From: DATMQA01 sp035566895 | Lineage (GTDB): Bacteria; Verrucomicrobiota; Verrucomicrobiia; Limisphaerales; UBA8199 | Length of the DNA stretch: 64,000 nucleotides | Assembly: GCA_035566895.1 (NCBI GenBank) | Contig: DATMQA010000208.1 | Span: 1-64,000 of the forward strand | Reading direction: 5' to 3' | In this document: positions 16,562 to 24,655 of the stretch, piece by piece | Layout: each line of letters begins with the position of its first letter | Position numbering within the stretch: the stretch's first letter is position 1 | Made by a program: the position numbers and the translations under genes | The notes under the pieces: model-generated | The model's database searches: none | Told to the model about the DNA's origin: nothing | The model's input: only the letters and a program-made list of their open reading frames with translations

Positions 16562-17818
16562 TTACTCGGGCAGTGGCTTGTGCTTCGTTTCCGGTCCGAG
16601 CCAGATGAGCAGCAGCCCGGCGCCATAGACCAGGGTGATGGTCGCTCCTGCGCGGGCATAGCTGCCCTCGTAGAAGCTGAGCAACTGCCCCATTTGAATC
16701 GCGCCCACCGCGGCCAGGAGGCGTCCGGAGTTGTAGCACAGGCCTTGTCCGGTGGCGCGCACACGGGTCGGGAACAGTTCAGGCAGGTAAAGCGGCAGCC
16801 AGCCGTAAAAGGCCGCGGTCGCGCCACCGGCCAGCACGACTATCGAGAGAAACAGCGCGCCGTATTCGTGCACGAACCGGAACAGATAGCCGCAGGACAA
16901 CAACGAGACCGCGCACAAAATGAAATAGGCCGGGCGGCGTCCCATGCGCCCGCCAATCCACGGACCGATGAAACAGCCTATGACGGCGCCCGCGCCGGAG
17001 AGCATTTGGGTGACGCCTTTGGCGTTGTGAATTTGGCCGTGAGTCAACTGGTCGGCCCAGGCCGGGAGCCATTGCACTGAACCCCAGGTGCCGATCAGCA
17101 CGATCGAGGCAAACAGAATTCCCAAGACGGTTGTTTTCCGCAGTCGTGGCGAAAAAACTTCACGGAAGGGTTGCGACGTGCCTTCCTTGACCGAGTTTTT
17201 CCAACGCTCGGACTCTGGAACATAACGCGCGATGAACAGCGCCAACAGCGCGGGCGCAGCTCCGGCCAGCATGACCCAGCGCCAGGATTCGCGCGTGACT
17301 TGAAATACCGCCCCGAGCGCGCCGAGCAAGCCGAACCCCAGGTTGGCGGCCGCTCCGATGGCGCCGGCCAGCAGCGGCCGGTGTTGTTCGGGCCAACATT
17401 CCATCACCAGGGCAACACCAAGCGACCATTCGCCGCCCATACCCACCGCCGCCAGAAAACGGAAAACGCCCAGTTGCCAGGGCGCGCTGGCGAAGTAACA
17501 GCAGCCGGTGAAAAGGGAATAGGCCAGGATGCTGAGGATCATCGCTCGCACCCGGCCCAACCGGTCACCCAGCCAGCCAAAAATCAAGCCTCCGCAAGCG
17601 GCGCCCAACAAAAACAGTGCGGTGATGTAGCCCATCCAGGGGCCGATGAGTTTGTCGGCTTCTACGCCCAGCAGGTCTTGCAAGGCAGGCCGGGCCACCA
17701 GCGGAAAGACGCCTTGCTCGACGCCATCGAACATCCAACCTAAGAATGCCGCCGACAGGACCAGCCATTGCGCGCGAGTGCGCTCGATGGGCGGCGCGGG
17801 TGGGGCGGCGAGTTGCAT
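16562..17818 (-). CDS. MFS transporter (sugar-acid/aromatic-acid/sialate porter type)
   Basis: A 418-residue inner-membrane carrier with 12 predicted segments, beginning MQLAAPPAPPIERTRAQWLV. It has GWMFDGVEQGVF in segment 1, the loop motif GWLGDRLGRVRAM, GMGGEWSLGVALVMECWP in segment 4, YVPESERW at the end of the first half, and ELFPTRVRATGQG in the second half. This pattern fits the metabolite:H+ symporter group that carries sugar acids, aromatic acids or sialic acid. The frame extends upstream to 17935, but those codons come from a palindromic element and give the well-known artefactual ADWKSA peptide, so ATG 17816-17818 is chosen. It probably supplies substrate to the enolase-type enzyme downstream. 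Confidence 0.87.
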   Translation of the reverse strand: MQLAAPPAPPIERTRAQWLVLSAAFLGWMFDGVEQGVFPLVARPALQDLLGVEADKLIGPWMGYITALFLLGAACGGLIFGWLGDRLGRVRAMILSILAYSLFTGCCYFASAPWQLGVFRFLAAVGMGGEWSLGVALVMECWPEQHRPLLAGAIGAAANLGFGLLGALGAVFQVTRESWRWVMLAGAAPALLALFIARYVPESERWKNSVKEGTSQPFREVFSPRLRKTTVLGILFASIVLIGTWGSVQWLPAWADQLTHGQIHNAKGVTQMLSGAGAVIGCFIGPWIGGRMGRRPAYFILCAVSLLSCGYLFRFVHEYGALFLSIVVLAGGATAAFYGWLPLYLPELFPTRVRATGQGLCYNSGRLLAAVGAIQMGQLLSFYEGSYARAGATITLVYGAGLLLIWLGPETKHKPLPE

Positions 17819-17897
17819 AATCAAGCGGTGGGACAGGGCACTTGGCGCACTGACAAAGGTAGCGCGCGCCGGTCCTGAGCGCGCCGGGAAAATTTGT

Positions 17898-18028
17898 AGC
17901 GCAGATTTCCAATCTGCTGTATCGCGGATTTCCAATCCGCCAGCCGCTCGTTTTGTCCGGAGTCAGACTGCTTGGGGAAGGTCTGCCGATTAAAAATCGG
18001 CGATACAGCAGATTGAAAATCTGCGATA
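17898..18028. repeat. Palindromic REP-like element with four 7-3-7 hairpins
   Basis: Four palindromes of the form GCNGATT-3 nt-AATCNGC lie at 17901-17917, 17924-17940, 17985-18001 and 18008-18024. The first two and last two are themselves inverted relative to each other over about 32 nt with three mismatches, so the whole element can fold as one cruciform. It lies between an MFS gene and a Gfo/Idh gene. Read as protein it gives ADWKSA/ADFQSA-like peptides, which recur as annotation artefacts in related genomes. Confidence 0.9.
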
Positions 18029-18062
18029 CTTGTCCTGCCTCGAGGGTGTGCAGGCCGGAAGC

Positions 18063-19427
18063 TCACGCGCTGGGCAGGCTCCACGGCGCGCGGTAGGGCC
18101 GGTTGAGCCACTTGGCGCAGTCGGCATCGCCGACGAACTCTTCTTGGACCGGGTTCCATTTGAGCGCCTTGCCGCTGCGAATGGCGATATTACCCAGGTG
18201 ACACACCGTGGCGGAGCGATGGCCAATCGCCACGTCACAGATCGGAAGCTTCCGGCTCTTGATGCACTCCAGCCAGTTCTCGTGATGCTCTTTGCTCGCA
18301 TACAGGCGCACGTCATTCTCCTTGAGCGGTTGCTCGAAAATTTCTTCCGGCCAGGCCCGCACGGTGCCGCGATTCACGTACAGGAGCCCCTTCTCGCCTT
18401 CGAAAATGCAGCCCGTGAACTGGTCCTTGCCCTCGAGGATTTTCATCGCCTCGTCTTTCTTCTCGGGCAGCAGGTTGGTCACGCGAGCGTCCGGGCTGCG
18501 GCACTCCAGCATGACGTCGCCGGCGTATTGGTAAGTGATGGCAAAGCGAGCGGGCACCTCGAATCGCTTCTCCGGGTCAAACTCGCCTCTCGCCGCGATT
18601 TCCAAGGGCCCGCTTTCGTCCATGCCCAGCGCCCACTGGGCGATATCCAGGTGATGCGCGCCCCAGTTGGTCATTTGCCCGCCAGAGTAATCCCAGAAAA
18701 ACCGGAAGTAATAATGGACGCGCTGCTTGTTGTAGGGCCGCGCCGGCGCGGGCCCGAGCCAGAAATCATAGTCGAGTTCCGGCGGCGGTTCGCTGTCGGC
18801 CACCAGCCGCTCTTTCGTCCAATTAACTCCGGGCAACCCGACGAGCACACGTTTGATTCGCCCGAGCCGCCCGTTGCGGACATATTCGGCGGCTTTGAGA
18901 AACTTGGCGTCGGAACGCTGTTGGCTCCCGGTTTGGACGATGCGTTTAGTGCGGCGGGCGATATTTACCAGCGCCCGCCCTTCGCCAATGGTCAGCGTCA
19001 ACGGTTTTTCGCAATAAACGTCTTTGCCCGCTTCGCACGCGTGGATGGCGGGCAGCACATGCCAATGGTCGGGTGTGGCAATCAGCACGGCATCGATGTC
19101 CTTGCTCTCGAGCATCCGGCGATAGTCTTTGTAAGCGGCGCAGGGACGCTGGTTGGAATTCTCGACGTGCTTTTTTGCTTTGGCCAAATGGTCGCTGTCC
19201 ACGTCGCAAACGGCGACGGCGTGCTTGAGCAGCTTATTCATGTTGCCGGTGCCTTGGCCGCCGAGACCGATGAAACCAATGCGAATGAACTCCGAGGGAC
19301 TGACTCCGGTGGCTGCACGGGTCCGGTTCAAGAAGAGACTGGGAAAAGCCAGGGCGGCGCTGACGCCGAGGGAGGTTTTAGCGGTTGCTCGGAGGAACTC
19401 ACGCCGGGAAAGGATGCGCTTCGTCAT
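18063..19427 (-). CDS. Tat-exported Gfo/Idh/MocA-family oxidoreductase
   Basis: A 454-residue protein with a twin-arginine signal (MTKRILSRREFLRATAKTS, then a hydrophobic stretch), which decides the start at 19427 over two upstream Met codons. The Rossmann domain begins RIGFIGLGGQGTGNMNKLL. The family signature EKP appears in KDVYCEKPLT, and the alpha/beta C-terminal domain contains TNWGAHHLDIAQWALG. Members oxidise or isomerise sugars and inositols with tightly bound NAD(P). It would act in the periplasm. It starts 89 nt from the divergent TIM-barrel gene at 19517, and both are Tat substrates, so they may process the same sugar. Confidence 0.88.
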   Translation of the reverse strand: MTKRILSRREFLRATAKTSLGVSAALAFPSLFLNRTRAATGVSPSEFIRIGFIGLGGQGTGNMNKLLKHAVAVCDVDSDHLAKAKKHVENSNQRPCAAYKDYRRMLESKDIDAVLIATPDHWHVLPAIHACEAGKDVYCEKPLTLTIGEGRALVNIARRTKRIVQTGSQQRSDAKFLKAAEYVRNGRLGRIKRVLVGLPGVNWTKERLVADSEPPPELDYDFWLGPAPARPYNKQRVHYYFRFFWDYSGGQMTNWGAHHLDIAQWALGMDESGPLEIAARGEFDPEKRFEVPARFAITYQYAGDVMLECRSPDARVTNLLPEKKDEAMKILEGKDQFTGCIFEGEKGLLYVNRGTVRAWPEEIFEQPLKENDVRLYASKEHHENWLECIKSRKLPICDVAIGHRSATVCHLGNIAIRSGKALKWNPVQEEFVGDADCAKWLNRPYRAPWSLPSA

Positions 19428-19516
19428 AGGCGCCTTTATGGGCATTCGGGGGCGACAAGTCAACGTCTTCAGCGCTCATCAATGTTGACGCGGAAAGCCA
19501 CGTTGCTAAGGTGGCT

Positions 19517-20503
19517 ATGGCAAAGAGCAACCTCAATCGACCAACTGTTATGCCTGAACTGAGCCAAACCCCGCCGTCTCCAATGGGTCTCTCCCGCCGC
19601 GATTTTTTCGGGCGCACATTGCTGGCGTCTGCCGGCGTGGCGCTCTGCCCTGCCGGTGCCGTTTCCGTCACCACGGAAAAGTCGCCTTCCTTAATCGTGG
19701 TCTTTAGCAAAGTTTACCAAACGCTCAATTTGAGTTTTGAAGAAGCAGCGGAGGTTACGACTGAAGCCGGGCTTGACGGCATCGATTGCCCGGTGCGGCC
19801 CGAAGGCGAAGTCTTGCCCGAGCACGTTGCCGAGGAGCTTCCTCGCTACGTAGAACGTTTACGCGGGCGCAAAATCCAAATGCCTTTGCTCACGACCTCA
19901 ATTACGAGCATTGCTTCGCCCAATACCGAAACCATGCTGCGCTGCGCGAAAAAGCTCGGCGTTCAGTTTTATCGGCTTGGTTTTATCGACCGCCAGAAAG
20001 ATGTGCCGATGGAGAGGCAGGCCCGCGAGATCAAAGCCCAACTCAAGGACCTGGCGGCGCTGAACAAAGAAATCGGCATTGGCGGGCTGTTGCAGAATCA
20101 TTCACCGGCGGGCCACGGCATCTATTTCGGCGGTGACCTGAGGGAAATGCGCCTTTTGGTCGAAGATTTTGAGCCGGCGCAAATTGGTGTCGCCTTCGAT
20201 ATCGGCCATGCCCTGGTGGTCCATGGTGATGACTGGCGCAAACACTTCGAAGCGCTCAAGTCCCACTTCAAAATCGCCTACGTCAAGGACGTGACGCGGG
20301 CGGGCCGCTGGGTGGCGTTCGGCCAAGGCGATATTGGGGGGACGGGTTACTTTAAGTTGCTCAAAGGGATGGGCTACCACGCGCCCATCTCAATGCACAT
20401 CGAATTTGATTGGACCGACCAGGGGAAGTCGAAGACGCGCGCTGCGTTGGTCAAAGCCTTAAGGGATAGTTCCCGGATGCTGCGCCAGTGGCTCGAAGGT
20501 TGA
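19517..20503 (+). CDS. Tat-exported xylose-isomerase-like TIM-barrel protein
   Basis: A 328-residue protein. A twin-arginine motif (LSRRDFFGRTLLASAGVAL) lies near residue 25. The remainder is a sugar phosphate isomerase/epimerase-type TIM barrel (AP endonuclease 2 fold). Metal-ligand contexts are visible in LLQNHSPAG, VAFDIGHALV, KIAYVKD and SMHIEFDW. AAGGTGG before ATG 19517 favours this start over the GTG at 19511 and the ATGs at 19550 and 19583. The substrate is unknown; exported members of this family occur beside Gfo/Idh enzymes in verrucomicrobial sugar catabolism. It is divergent from the Gfo/Idh gene. Confidence 0.82.
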   Translation: MAKSNLNRPTVMPELSQTPPSPMGLSRRDFFGRTLLASAGVALCPAGAVSVTTEKSPSLIVVFSKVYQTLNLSFEEAAEVTTEAGLDGIDCPVRPEGEVLPEHVAEELPRYVERLRGRKIQMPLLTTSITSIASPNTETMLRCAKKLGVQFYRLGFIDRQKDVPMERQAREIKAQLKDLAALNKEIGIGGLLQNHSPAGHGIYFGGDLREMRLLVEDFEPAQIGVAFDIGHALVVHGDDWRKHFEALKSHFKIAYVKDVTRAGRWVAFGQGDIGGTGYFKLLKGMGYHAPISMHIEFDWTDQGKSKTRAALVKALRDSSRMLRQWLEG

Positions 20504-20537
20504 TAAGGAGGCCGATCTTGGCATAACCCAGCGCCAG

Positions 20538-21308
20538 ATGCAGAATTGCGGCCTGACCACCTACTCCTCGTTGAAGCCCTTCCGGGCTTGCTTCGAAACC
20601 GGGCTCCCGATTTTGACTTACCATAAACTGGGTCCGCGCCCTCCGCGGGCGCGGCTGAAGGGCCTTTATCTAAGCCAGAAATTGTTCCTCCGGCAACTGC
20701 ACGAACTCAAGCAGGCGGGCTTCCAATCGGCTTCCCTCTCCGACTGGGTTGGCGCAGGGTCCGCGCCCAATCGCCGGCTGGTGTTGACGTTCGATGATGG
20801 TTTTCGGAACGTGCTGGAGTACGGCCTGGAGCCGTTGCGGCAACATCGCTTCGGCGCGATTCAGTTTCTGGTTGCTGGCCAGATCGGAAGACCGAATGAC
20901 TGGGAAGTGGCTGAGGGCGAAGCCCCGGCAGGCTTGATGGATGCGGCTCAGGTGCGACAATGGCTGGCGGCCGGCCATGAAATTGGTTCGCACAGCCTTA
21001 GTCATCCCAGGCTGACACGGCTGCCGTTGGAGCAAGCGCGAGAGGAGGTTTCCGGCAGCAAGAAAAAGCTCGAGGACTGTTTCAGCCGCCCCATTGAGCA
21101 TTTTTGCTATCCTTACGGCGATTGGAGTCCGGCCGTGCGCGATCTGGTCGCTGAGGCCGGCTACCGCACTGCCTGCACCACCGAGCCCGGCGTTAACACT
21201 GATGGGGCCGACCCGTTCGCGTTGAAACGCTTCACGGCTCGCTACCCGAGCCGCAATCTGAAGGCGATTTGGGCAAGGCTGAGGCTCGGGTTGAAGGTTG
21301 AAGACTGA
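20538..21308 (+). CDS. Polysaccharide deacetylase (NodB homology domain)
   Basis: A 256-residue protein starting 34 nt after the previous stop. The NodB motifs are in order: LTFDDGFRN (84-88 TFDDG, catalytic and metal Asp), GSHSLSHPRLT (His152 and His156 as metal ligands) and CYPYGDW in the third motif. Such enzymes remove N- or O-acetyl groups from glycans. No signal peptide is evident. The final codons (GLKVED) are written by a GGTTGAA heptamer array that also supplies the stop-codon context, so the native C-terminus may once have been different. Confidence 0.85.
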   Translation: MQNCGLTTYSSLKPFRACFETGLPILTYHKLGPRPPRARLKGLYLSQKLFLRQLHELKQAGFQSASLSDWVGAGSAPNRRLVLTFDDGFRNVLEYGLEPLRQHRFGAIQFLVAGQIGRPNDWEVAEGEAPAGLMDAAQVRQWLAAGHEIGSHSLSHPRLTRLPLEQAREEVSGSKKKLEDCFSRPIEHFCYPYGDWSPAVRDLVAEAGYRTACTTEPGVNTDGADPFALKRFTARYPSRNLKAIWARLRLGLKVED

Positions 21309-21344
21309 GTGGCGTGGCAGGCGCGAAACTTTCAATCTTCAACC
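21289..21344. repeat. Inverted pair of 7-nt arrays (GGTTGAA/CTTTCAA type)
   Basis: The left array reads GGTTGAA, GGTTGAA, GACTGAG (21289-21309) and includes the TGA stop of the deacetylase gene. The right array on the minus strand reads GGTTGAA, GATTGAA, AGTTTCG (21324-21344) and ends about 5 nt before the convergent methyltransferase stop. The pair can fold into a hairpin between two convergent genes. The unit matches the large array at 63405-63481. Confidence 0.88.
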
Positions 21345-21348
21345 GGTT

Positions 21349-22110
21349 TCATCCTCGACCGCGTTTGGTGCCGATGAAGGCGTAGCGGGCATGGGTGAGG
21401 CCGTTGACCACGGCGTTGACGTAGTACTTGAACCCGCTGGAGGTATTGACGCGCTTGACAGCCAGGGGCAGCGCGGCTTGCTTGAAGAATTCCTTGTAAT
21501 CGGCCAGCGTGTAAAAATGCTCGTTGATGCCGGTGGCGACGAGCTTGGCGACCATTTTCGAGCGCGATTTTATTTTGACCAGGGGCCAGACCGGTTCGCG
21601 AATGGCAACAAGCCGGCCTCCCGGTTTCAACACCCGCTTAGCCTCGCGCAAGACCTGCACAATATTGGTGGCGTCATGGAGCGCCGCCGAACACACGACG
21701 AAGTCAAAGTGGTTGTTCGGAAAGTCCAGTTTATGAAAGTCTCCGGGCATGCGCGTGATTTTGGCCGTGTTGGCCTTAAGCAAGCCGAAGACTCTGGGCG
21801 CCTGTTCCTTCAATAGCTTTGGTGAAAAGTCGGTGGTGATCACTTCCACGACTTTGGGAAGCTTGGAGATTTCGGCGCTGAGCCAGGCTCCGCCCGCACC
21901 AATCTCCAGAATCCGGCCCCGGAATTCCAAATCGCATTTTTTTGTCAAAAACGGGATGAACCGGGGCAAGTCCTGCTGCAAGGCCCGTGCCCACTCGCCC
22001 TCGTCTGCCGGGGGCGACCGGGGCGGGGCCGCTTCACGAAACGCCAGCATCCGCTCATGCGCGTAACGCGAGAGATAGCCCTTTTTCTCGATATACTTTG
22101 AGTCCGCCAT
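21349..22110 (-). CDS. Class I SAM-dependent methyltransferase
   Basis: A 253-residue protein starting MADSKYIEKKGYLSRYAHER. Motif I for SAM binding is RILEIGAGGAWLSAEI. The acidic loop is VITTDFSPKLL, motif IV is FDFVVCSAALHD, and the Methyltransf_11-type post-motif is EAKRVLKPGGRLVAIREP. The frame is open another 57 codons upstream, but those would overlap tadA, so ATG 22108-22110 is preferred. The acceptor is unknown. It lies 67 nt downstream of tadA on the same strand. Confidence 0.85.
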   Translation of the reverse strand: MADSKYIEKKGYLSRYAHERMLAFREAAPPRSPPADEGEWARALQQDLPRFIPFLTKKCDLEFRGRILEIGAGGAWLSAEISKLPKVVEVITTDFSPKLLKEQAPRVFGLLKANTAKITRMPGDFHKLDFPNNHFDFVVCSAALHDATNIVQVLREAKRVLKPGGRLVAIREPVWPLVKIKSRSKMVAKLVATGINEHFYTLADYKEFFKQAALPLAVKRVNTSSGFKYYVNAVVNGLTHARYAFIGTKRGRG

Positions 22111-22177
22111 GCCTATCGATTGGCACAAAATAGTGCTCGCCAACGGCGAGCGCAACGGGTTTTGCCATCGCGCTCCA

Positions 22178-22693
22178 TTACTCCATGGCTTTATCACCCA
22201 GTTTTTCCCCGGCGGTTCTGGATCGCTGCTCGGCAAAAAAGTTCTGCAACAGCGCGCGGCACTCCGGCTCACGCACGCCACCGGTAATCTCGCAACGATG
22301 ATTGAGAGTGGGGAATTGCAGCAGGTTCATGGCGCTGCCGGCCGCCCCCGCCTTCGGATCACTGGCGCCGAAGACCACGCGGGCGAGACGCACATGAACC
22401 ACCGCCCCGGCGCACATCGGGCAGGGTTCTTTGGTGACATAAAGCGTGCAGTCGCTCAGTCGCCAATCGCCCAAGGCCTCCTCGGCCTGGGTTAGCGCCA
22501 GCATTTCCGCGTGCGCAGTAGCGTCCTTAAGCAATTCCACCTGATTGAAGGCGCGGGCAATGATGCGCCCCTCCCGCACGACGACCGCGCCCACCGGCAC
22601 TTCCTCGGCTTCGTAAGCGCGGGCGGCCTGGCGCAGGGCCTCGCCCATGAAATAGTGGTCGCTTTGGAGATCGATGACGGGTTCCTCGGGCAT
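22178..22693 (-). CDS. tadA: tRNA-specific adenosine deaminase TadA
   Basis: A 171-residue zinc deaminase that converts A34 to inosine in tRNA-Arg(ACG). The zinc site is TAHAEMLAL (His61, catalytic Glu63) plus EPCPMCAGA (Cys91, Cys94). VPVGAVVV and the FGASDPKAGAAGS segment are characteristic of TadA and separate it from free-base deaminases. NHRCEITGGV near the C-terminus is also typical. The length is normal. A different deaminase with FCY1 character lies at 25383. Confidence 0.92.
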   Translation of the reverse strand: MPEEPVIDLQSDHYFMGEALRQAARAYEAEEVPVGAVVVREGRIIARAFNQVELLKDATAHAEMLALTQAEEALGDWRLSDCTLYVTKEPCPMCAGAVVHVRLARVVFGASDPKAGAAGSAMNLLQFPTLNHRCEITGGVREPECRALLQNFFAEQRSRTAGEKLGDKAME

Positions 22694-22734
22694 GAGGTTT
22701 TAGTTTTGGGCTAGGAGTTTTGGGCCAGTAGTTC
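22692..22734. repeat. 14-nt (2 x 7) repeat between tadA and the Nudix gene
   Basis: AGTTTTGGGCTAGG followed by AGTTTTGGGCCAGT covers the 17-nt gap upstream of tadA and runs into the 3' end of the Nudix gene, where it encodes the last residues (LLAQNS). Confidence 0.65.
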
Positions 22735-23220
22735 CCGGGACTCTTCCAGGGTCCAACGGTTTGTTCCGTCCGGGTGGCAGTGACAGTGCGCGGCGAAGAA
22801 GCCGCCGCGATGCTGCCAGAACCAGGGCCAGATGCGCTCTCGGTCTGTCTGGGGCAGTCTCAAGGACGGCAGGGCTTTGCGGGGAAAGAAGGCAAACCGG
22901 CCCTCGCGATGCACAGGGGGCAAAGAGGTTAATCGGCGTTTCACTTCGAACAGGAACATCAGCCAATGGCTCTGGCCCAGGTAGCCATGTTCGCTCACCA
23001 AGCCAAGCAGGTGCAATTCGGAAGGGGCCAGTTTAAGCTCGAGTTCTTCTTCCGCTTCGCGACAACCACAGGCATAGGGCGATTCGCCCATCTCAGTGTG
23101 CAACTTGCCGCCGCACGGGCTCCAGAGGCCGATATTAGGCTCCAGCGCCCTCTCCAGCAGTAGAATTTCATCGCGCTCATTGAAGCAATAGAGCAGCGTC
23201 GCGATTTTGTACGGCATCAT
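22711..23220 (-). CDS. Nudix hydrolase
   Basis: A 169-residue protein. The Nudix box GGKLHTEMGESPYACGCREA (about 37-56) continues into the EEELEL metal-binding helix. KIATLLYCFNERDEILLLER precedes it, as in MutT-like NTP pyrophosphohydrolases of the 8-oxo-dGTP type. The extension HRGGFFAAHCHCHPDGTNRW near the C-terminus carries a His/Cys cluster that is not part of the core fold. The ATG at 23218-23220 follows another ATG codon (MMPYK). The last residues are encoded by a short repeat. Confidence 0.85.
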   Translation of the reverse strand: MMPYKIATLLYCFNERDEILLLERALEPNIGLWSPCGGKLHTEMGESPYACGCREAEEELELKLAPSELHLLGLVSEHGYLGQSHWLMFLFEVKRRLTSLPPVHREGRFAFFPRKALPSLRLPQTDRERIWPWFWQHRGGFFAAHCHCHPDGTNRWTLEESRELLAQNS

Positions 23221-23239
23221 GCAAACCGATGATTTGACC

Positions 23240-23266
23240 GCGGATTACGCGGATTGCACGGATAAA
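23240..23266. repeat. 9-nt tandem repeat (GCGGATTAC type)
   Basis: GCGGATTAC, GCGGATTGC and ACGGATAAA lie in sequence within the 162-nt gap between the Nudix start and leuB. No gene is seen in this gap. Confidence 0.75.
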
Positions 23267-23311
23267 ACAAGAAGAAACCACGTTAAACGAAACGACGCCC
23301 TTAAAATTCCG

Positions 23312-23339
23312 TTGCCACAGGTTGGCAAACGATTAGCAT
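23312..23339 (+). promoter_or_regulatory. Candidate promoter upstream of leuB-like gene
   Basis: TTGCCA (23312-23317) and TAGCAT (23334-23339) are 16 nt apart. The -35 region overlaps the small palindrome TTGCC-acaggtt-GGCAA. The ATG is 43 nt further on. Both boxes deviate from consensus, so this is tentative. Confidence 0.3.
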
Positions 23340-23382
23340 CGCCACTCCCTGCGGCAAACGGCAGGCCAGAAATCGATCATTC

Positions 23383-24441
23383 ATGAAAAGTTACAACATT
23401 GCAGTCATCGGCGGCGACGGCACTGGGCCGGAAGTCGTCCGCGAGGCGGTCAAAGTGCTCGACGTCGCGGCGAAGAAATTCAAACTCAAACTGAACTACA
23501 CCCAATACGACTTGGGCGGCGAGCGCTACTTGCGGACCGGCGAGGCGCTGCCTGACAGTGTGCTGGCGGAACTCCGGAAATTCCCGGCGATTTTGCTGGG
23601 GGCGATTGGGCATCCGGACGTGAAACCCGGCATTCTGGAAAAGGGCATCCTGCTTCGCACGCGCTTCGAACTGGAACAGTATATCAATTTACGCCCGGTC
23701 AAGCTTTACGACGAACGGTTCTGTCCGCTGAAAGATAAGAAACCCGCGGATATCGATTTCGTTGTAGTCCGCGAGAACAACGAGGGGCTTTACACCGGTG
23801 CGGGTGGGTTCGTTTTCAAGGGGACGGCCAATGAAGTGGCCTTGCAGGAGAGCGTCAACACTCGCCGCGGCGTCGAGCGGTGCCTGCGTTTTGCTTTCGA
23901 TTATACGCGCAAGCGCAACAAAAGCAAAAAACTGACCCTCTCCGGCAAAACCAATGTCCTGACTTACGCCTTCGACCTCTGGGAACGCGCCTTCCACGAG
24001 ATCGGCGAGAAGGATTACAAGGACATCAAGCGCGACTACGCCCACGTCGATGCCACGACGATGTGGTTTGTCAAAAATCCCGAGTGGTTCGATGTCATTG
24101 TCACGGATAACATGTTCGGCGACATCATCACGGACCTGGGCGCGATGGTGCAGGGGGGAATGGGAATTGCGGCCGGTGGAAATATCAACCCCCAGGGCGC
24201 GAGCATGTTTGAGCCGATTGGCGGTAGTGCGCCTAAATACACCAACAAAGGCGTGATTAACCCACTGGCAGCCATTTGCGCTGGTCAAATGATGCTGGAC
24301 TTTCTCGGCGAGATTGCGGCCGCCAAGGCCATCGAAACGGCGGTCATTAAAATTGTGCGGGATAAGATTAAGAGCCTGGCCGCCGGCAAGATGGGCTTTA
24401 GCACCTCGCAAGTAGGTGATTTGGTTGCCGCGGCGCTCTAA
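23383..24441 (+). CDS. leuB: 3-isopropylmalate dehydrogenase (isocitrate/isopropylmalate dehydrogenase family)
   Basis: A 352-residue decarboxylating dehydrogenase. N-terminal IAVIGGDGTGPEVVREAVKV is followed by the substrate-Arg region RTRFELEQYINLRPVKL. Next come RENNEGLYTGAG, the catalytic Tyr/Lys contexts, and the metal-binding aspartates in VIVTDNMFGDIITDLGA. The coenzyme loop is FEPIGGSAPKYTNKG. Asp or Glu at the start of the adenine-binding loop normally indicates NAD, but coenzyme preference was not resolved. Isopropylmalate rather than isocitrate or tartrate as substrate is the likeliest reading; no other leu genes are in the window. Confidence 0.8.
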   Translation: MKSYNIAVIGGDGTGPEVVREAVKVLDVAAKKFKLKLNYTQYDLGGERYLRTGEALPDSVLAELRKFPAILLGAIGHPDVKPGILEKGILLRTRFELEQYINLRPVKLYDERFCPLKDKKPADIDFVVVRENNEGLYTGAGGFVFKGTANEVALQESVNTRRGVERCLRFAFDYTRKRNKSKKLTLSGKTNVLTYAFDLWERAFHEIGEKDYKDIKRDYAHVDATTMWFVKNPEWFDVIVTDNMFGDIITDLGAMVQGGMGIAAGGNINPQGASMFEPIGGSAPKYTNKGVINPLAAICAGQMMLDFLGEIAAAKAIETAVIKIVRDKIKSLAAGKMGFSTSQVGDLVAAAL

Positions 24442-24482
24442 GACCGAAGTCTGACAATCGGCCCAGCAGAGCTATCTCGATC

Positions 24483-24550
24483 ACTCCACCTTACCGAACT
24501 CCTTGTGGGGCTCCGAGCCTATCGTCCACAGCTCCCGGGGGTGGTGGAGT
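24483..24550. other. Nested inverted repeats downstream of leuB-like gene
   Basis: ACTCCACC (24483-24490) pairs with GGTGGAGT (24543-24550). Inside, TGTGG pairs with CCACA, and GGCTC-C-GAGCC forms a terminal hairpin. The 176-nt gap holds no gene. The structure could end leuB transcription or be a structured leader of the marR transcript. No poly-T tract follows. Confidence 0.4.
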
Positions 24551-24617
24551 TAGGATAAGCCCTGCGGTTCCAGATTCGCTCCAGGACCTGCCATTGGCAT
24601 ACCGTTTTCGGATTTAG

Positions 24618-24644
24618 TTGACAATGTGTTGTCTTCTACAACAC
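24618..24644 (+). promoter_or_regulatory. marR promoter and palindromic operator
   Basis: A consensus TTGACA at 24618-24623 is followed by the perfect palindrome GTGTTGTcttctACAACAC (24626-24644), placed 11 nt before the ATG at 24656. The palindrome occupies the spacer and the -10 zone, where bound repressor would block polymerase, as in MarR autoregulation. The -10 hexamer itself is weak (ACACTT at 24641). Confidence 0.6.
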
Positions 24645-24655
24645 TTCGTTTTCAT

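Noticed and set aside
17819..17935. N-terminal extension of the MFS transporter by 39 codons
   Set aside because: The extension is encoded by the palindromic element and gives the ADWKSA artefact; the next ATG starts a normal MFS N-terminus.
18030..19562. Long plus-strand frame opposite the Gfo/Idh gene
   Set aside because: The minus-strand gene has Tat, Rossmann and EKP motifs; the plus frame is an antisense shadow of high-GC coding DNA.
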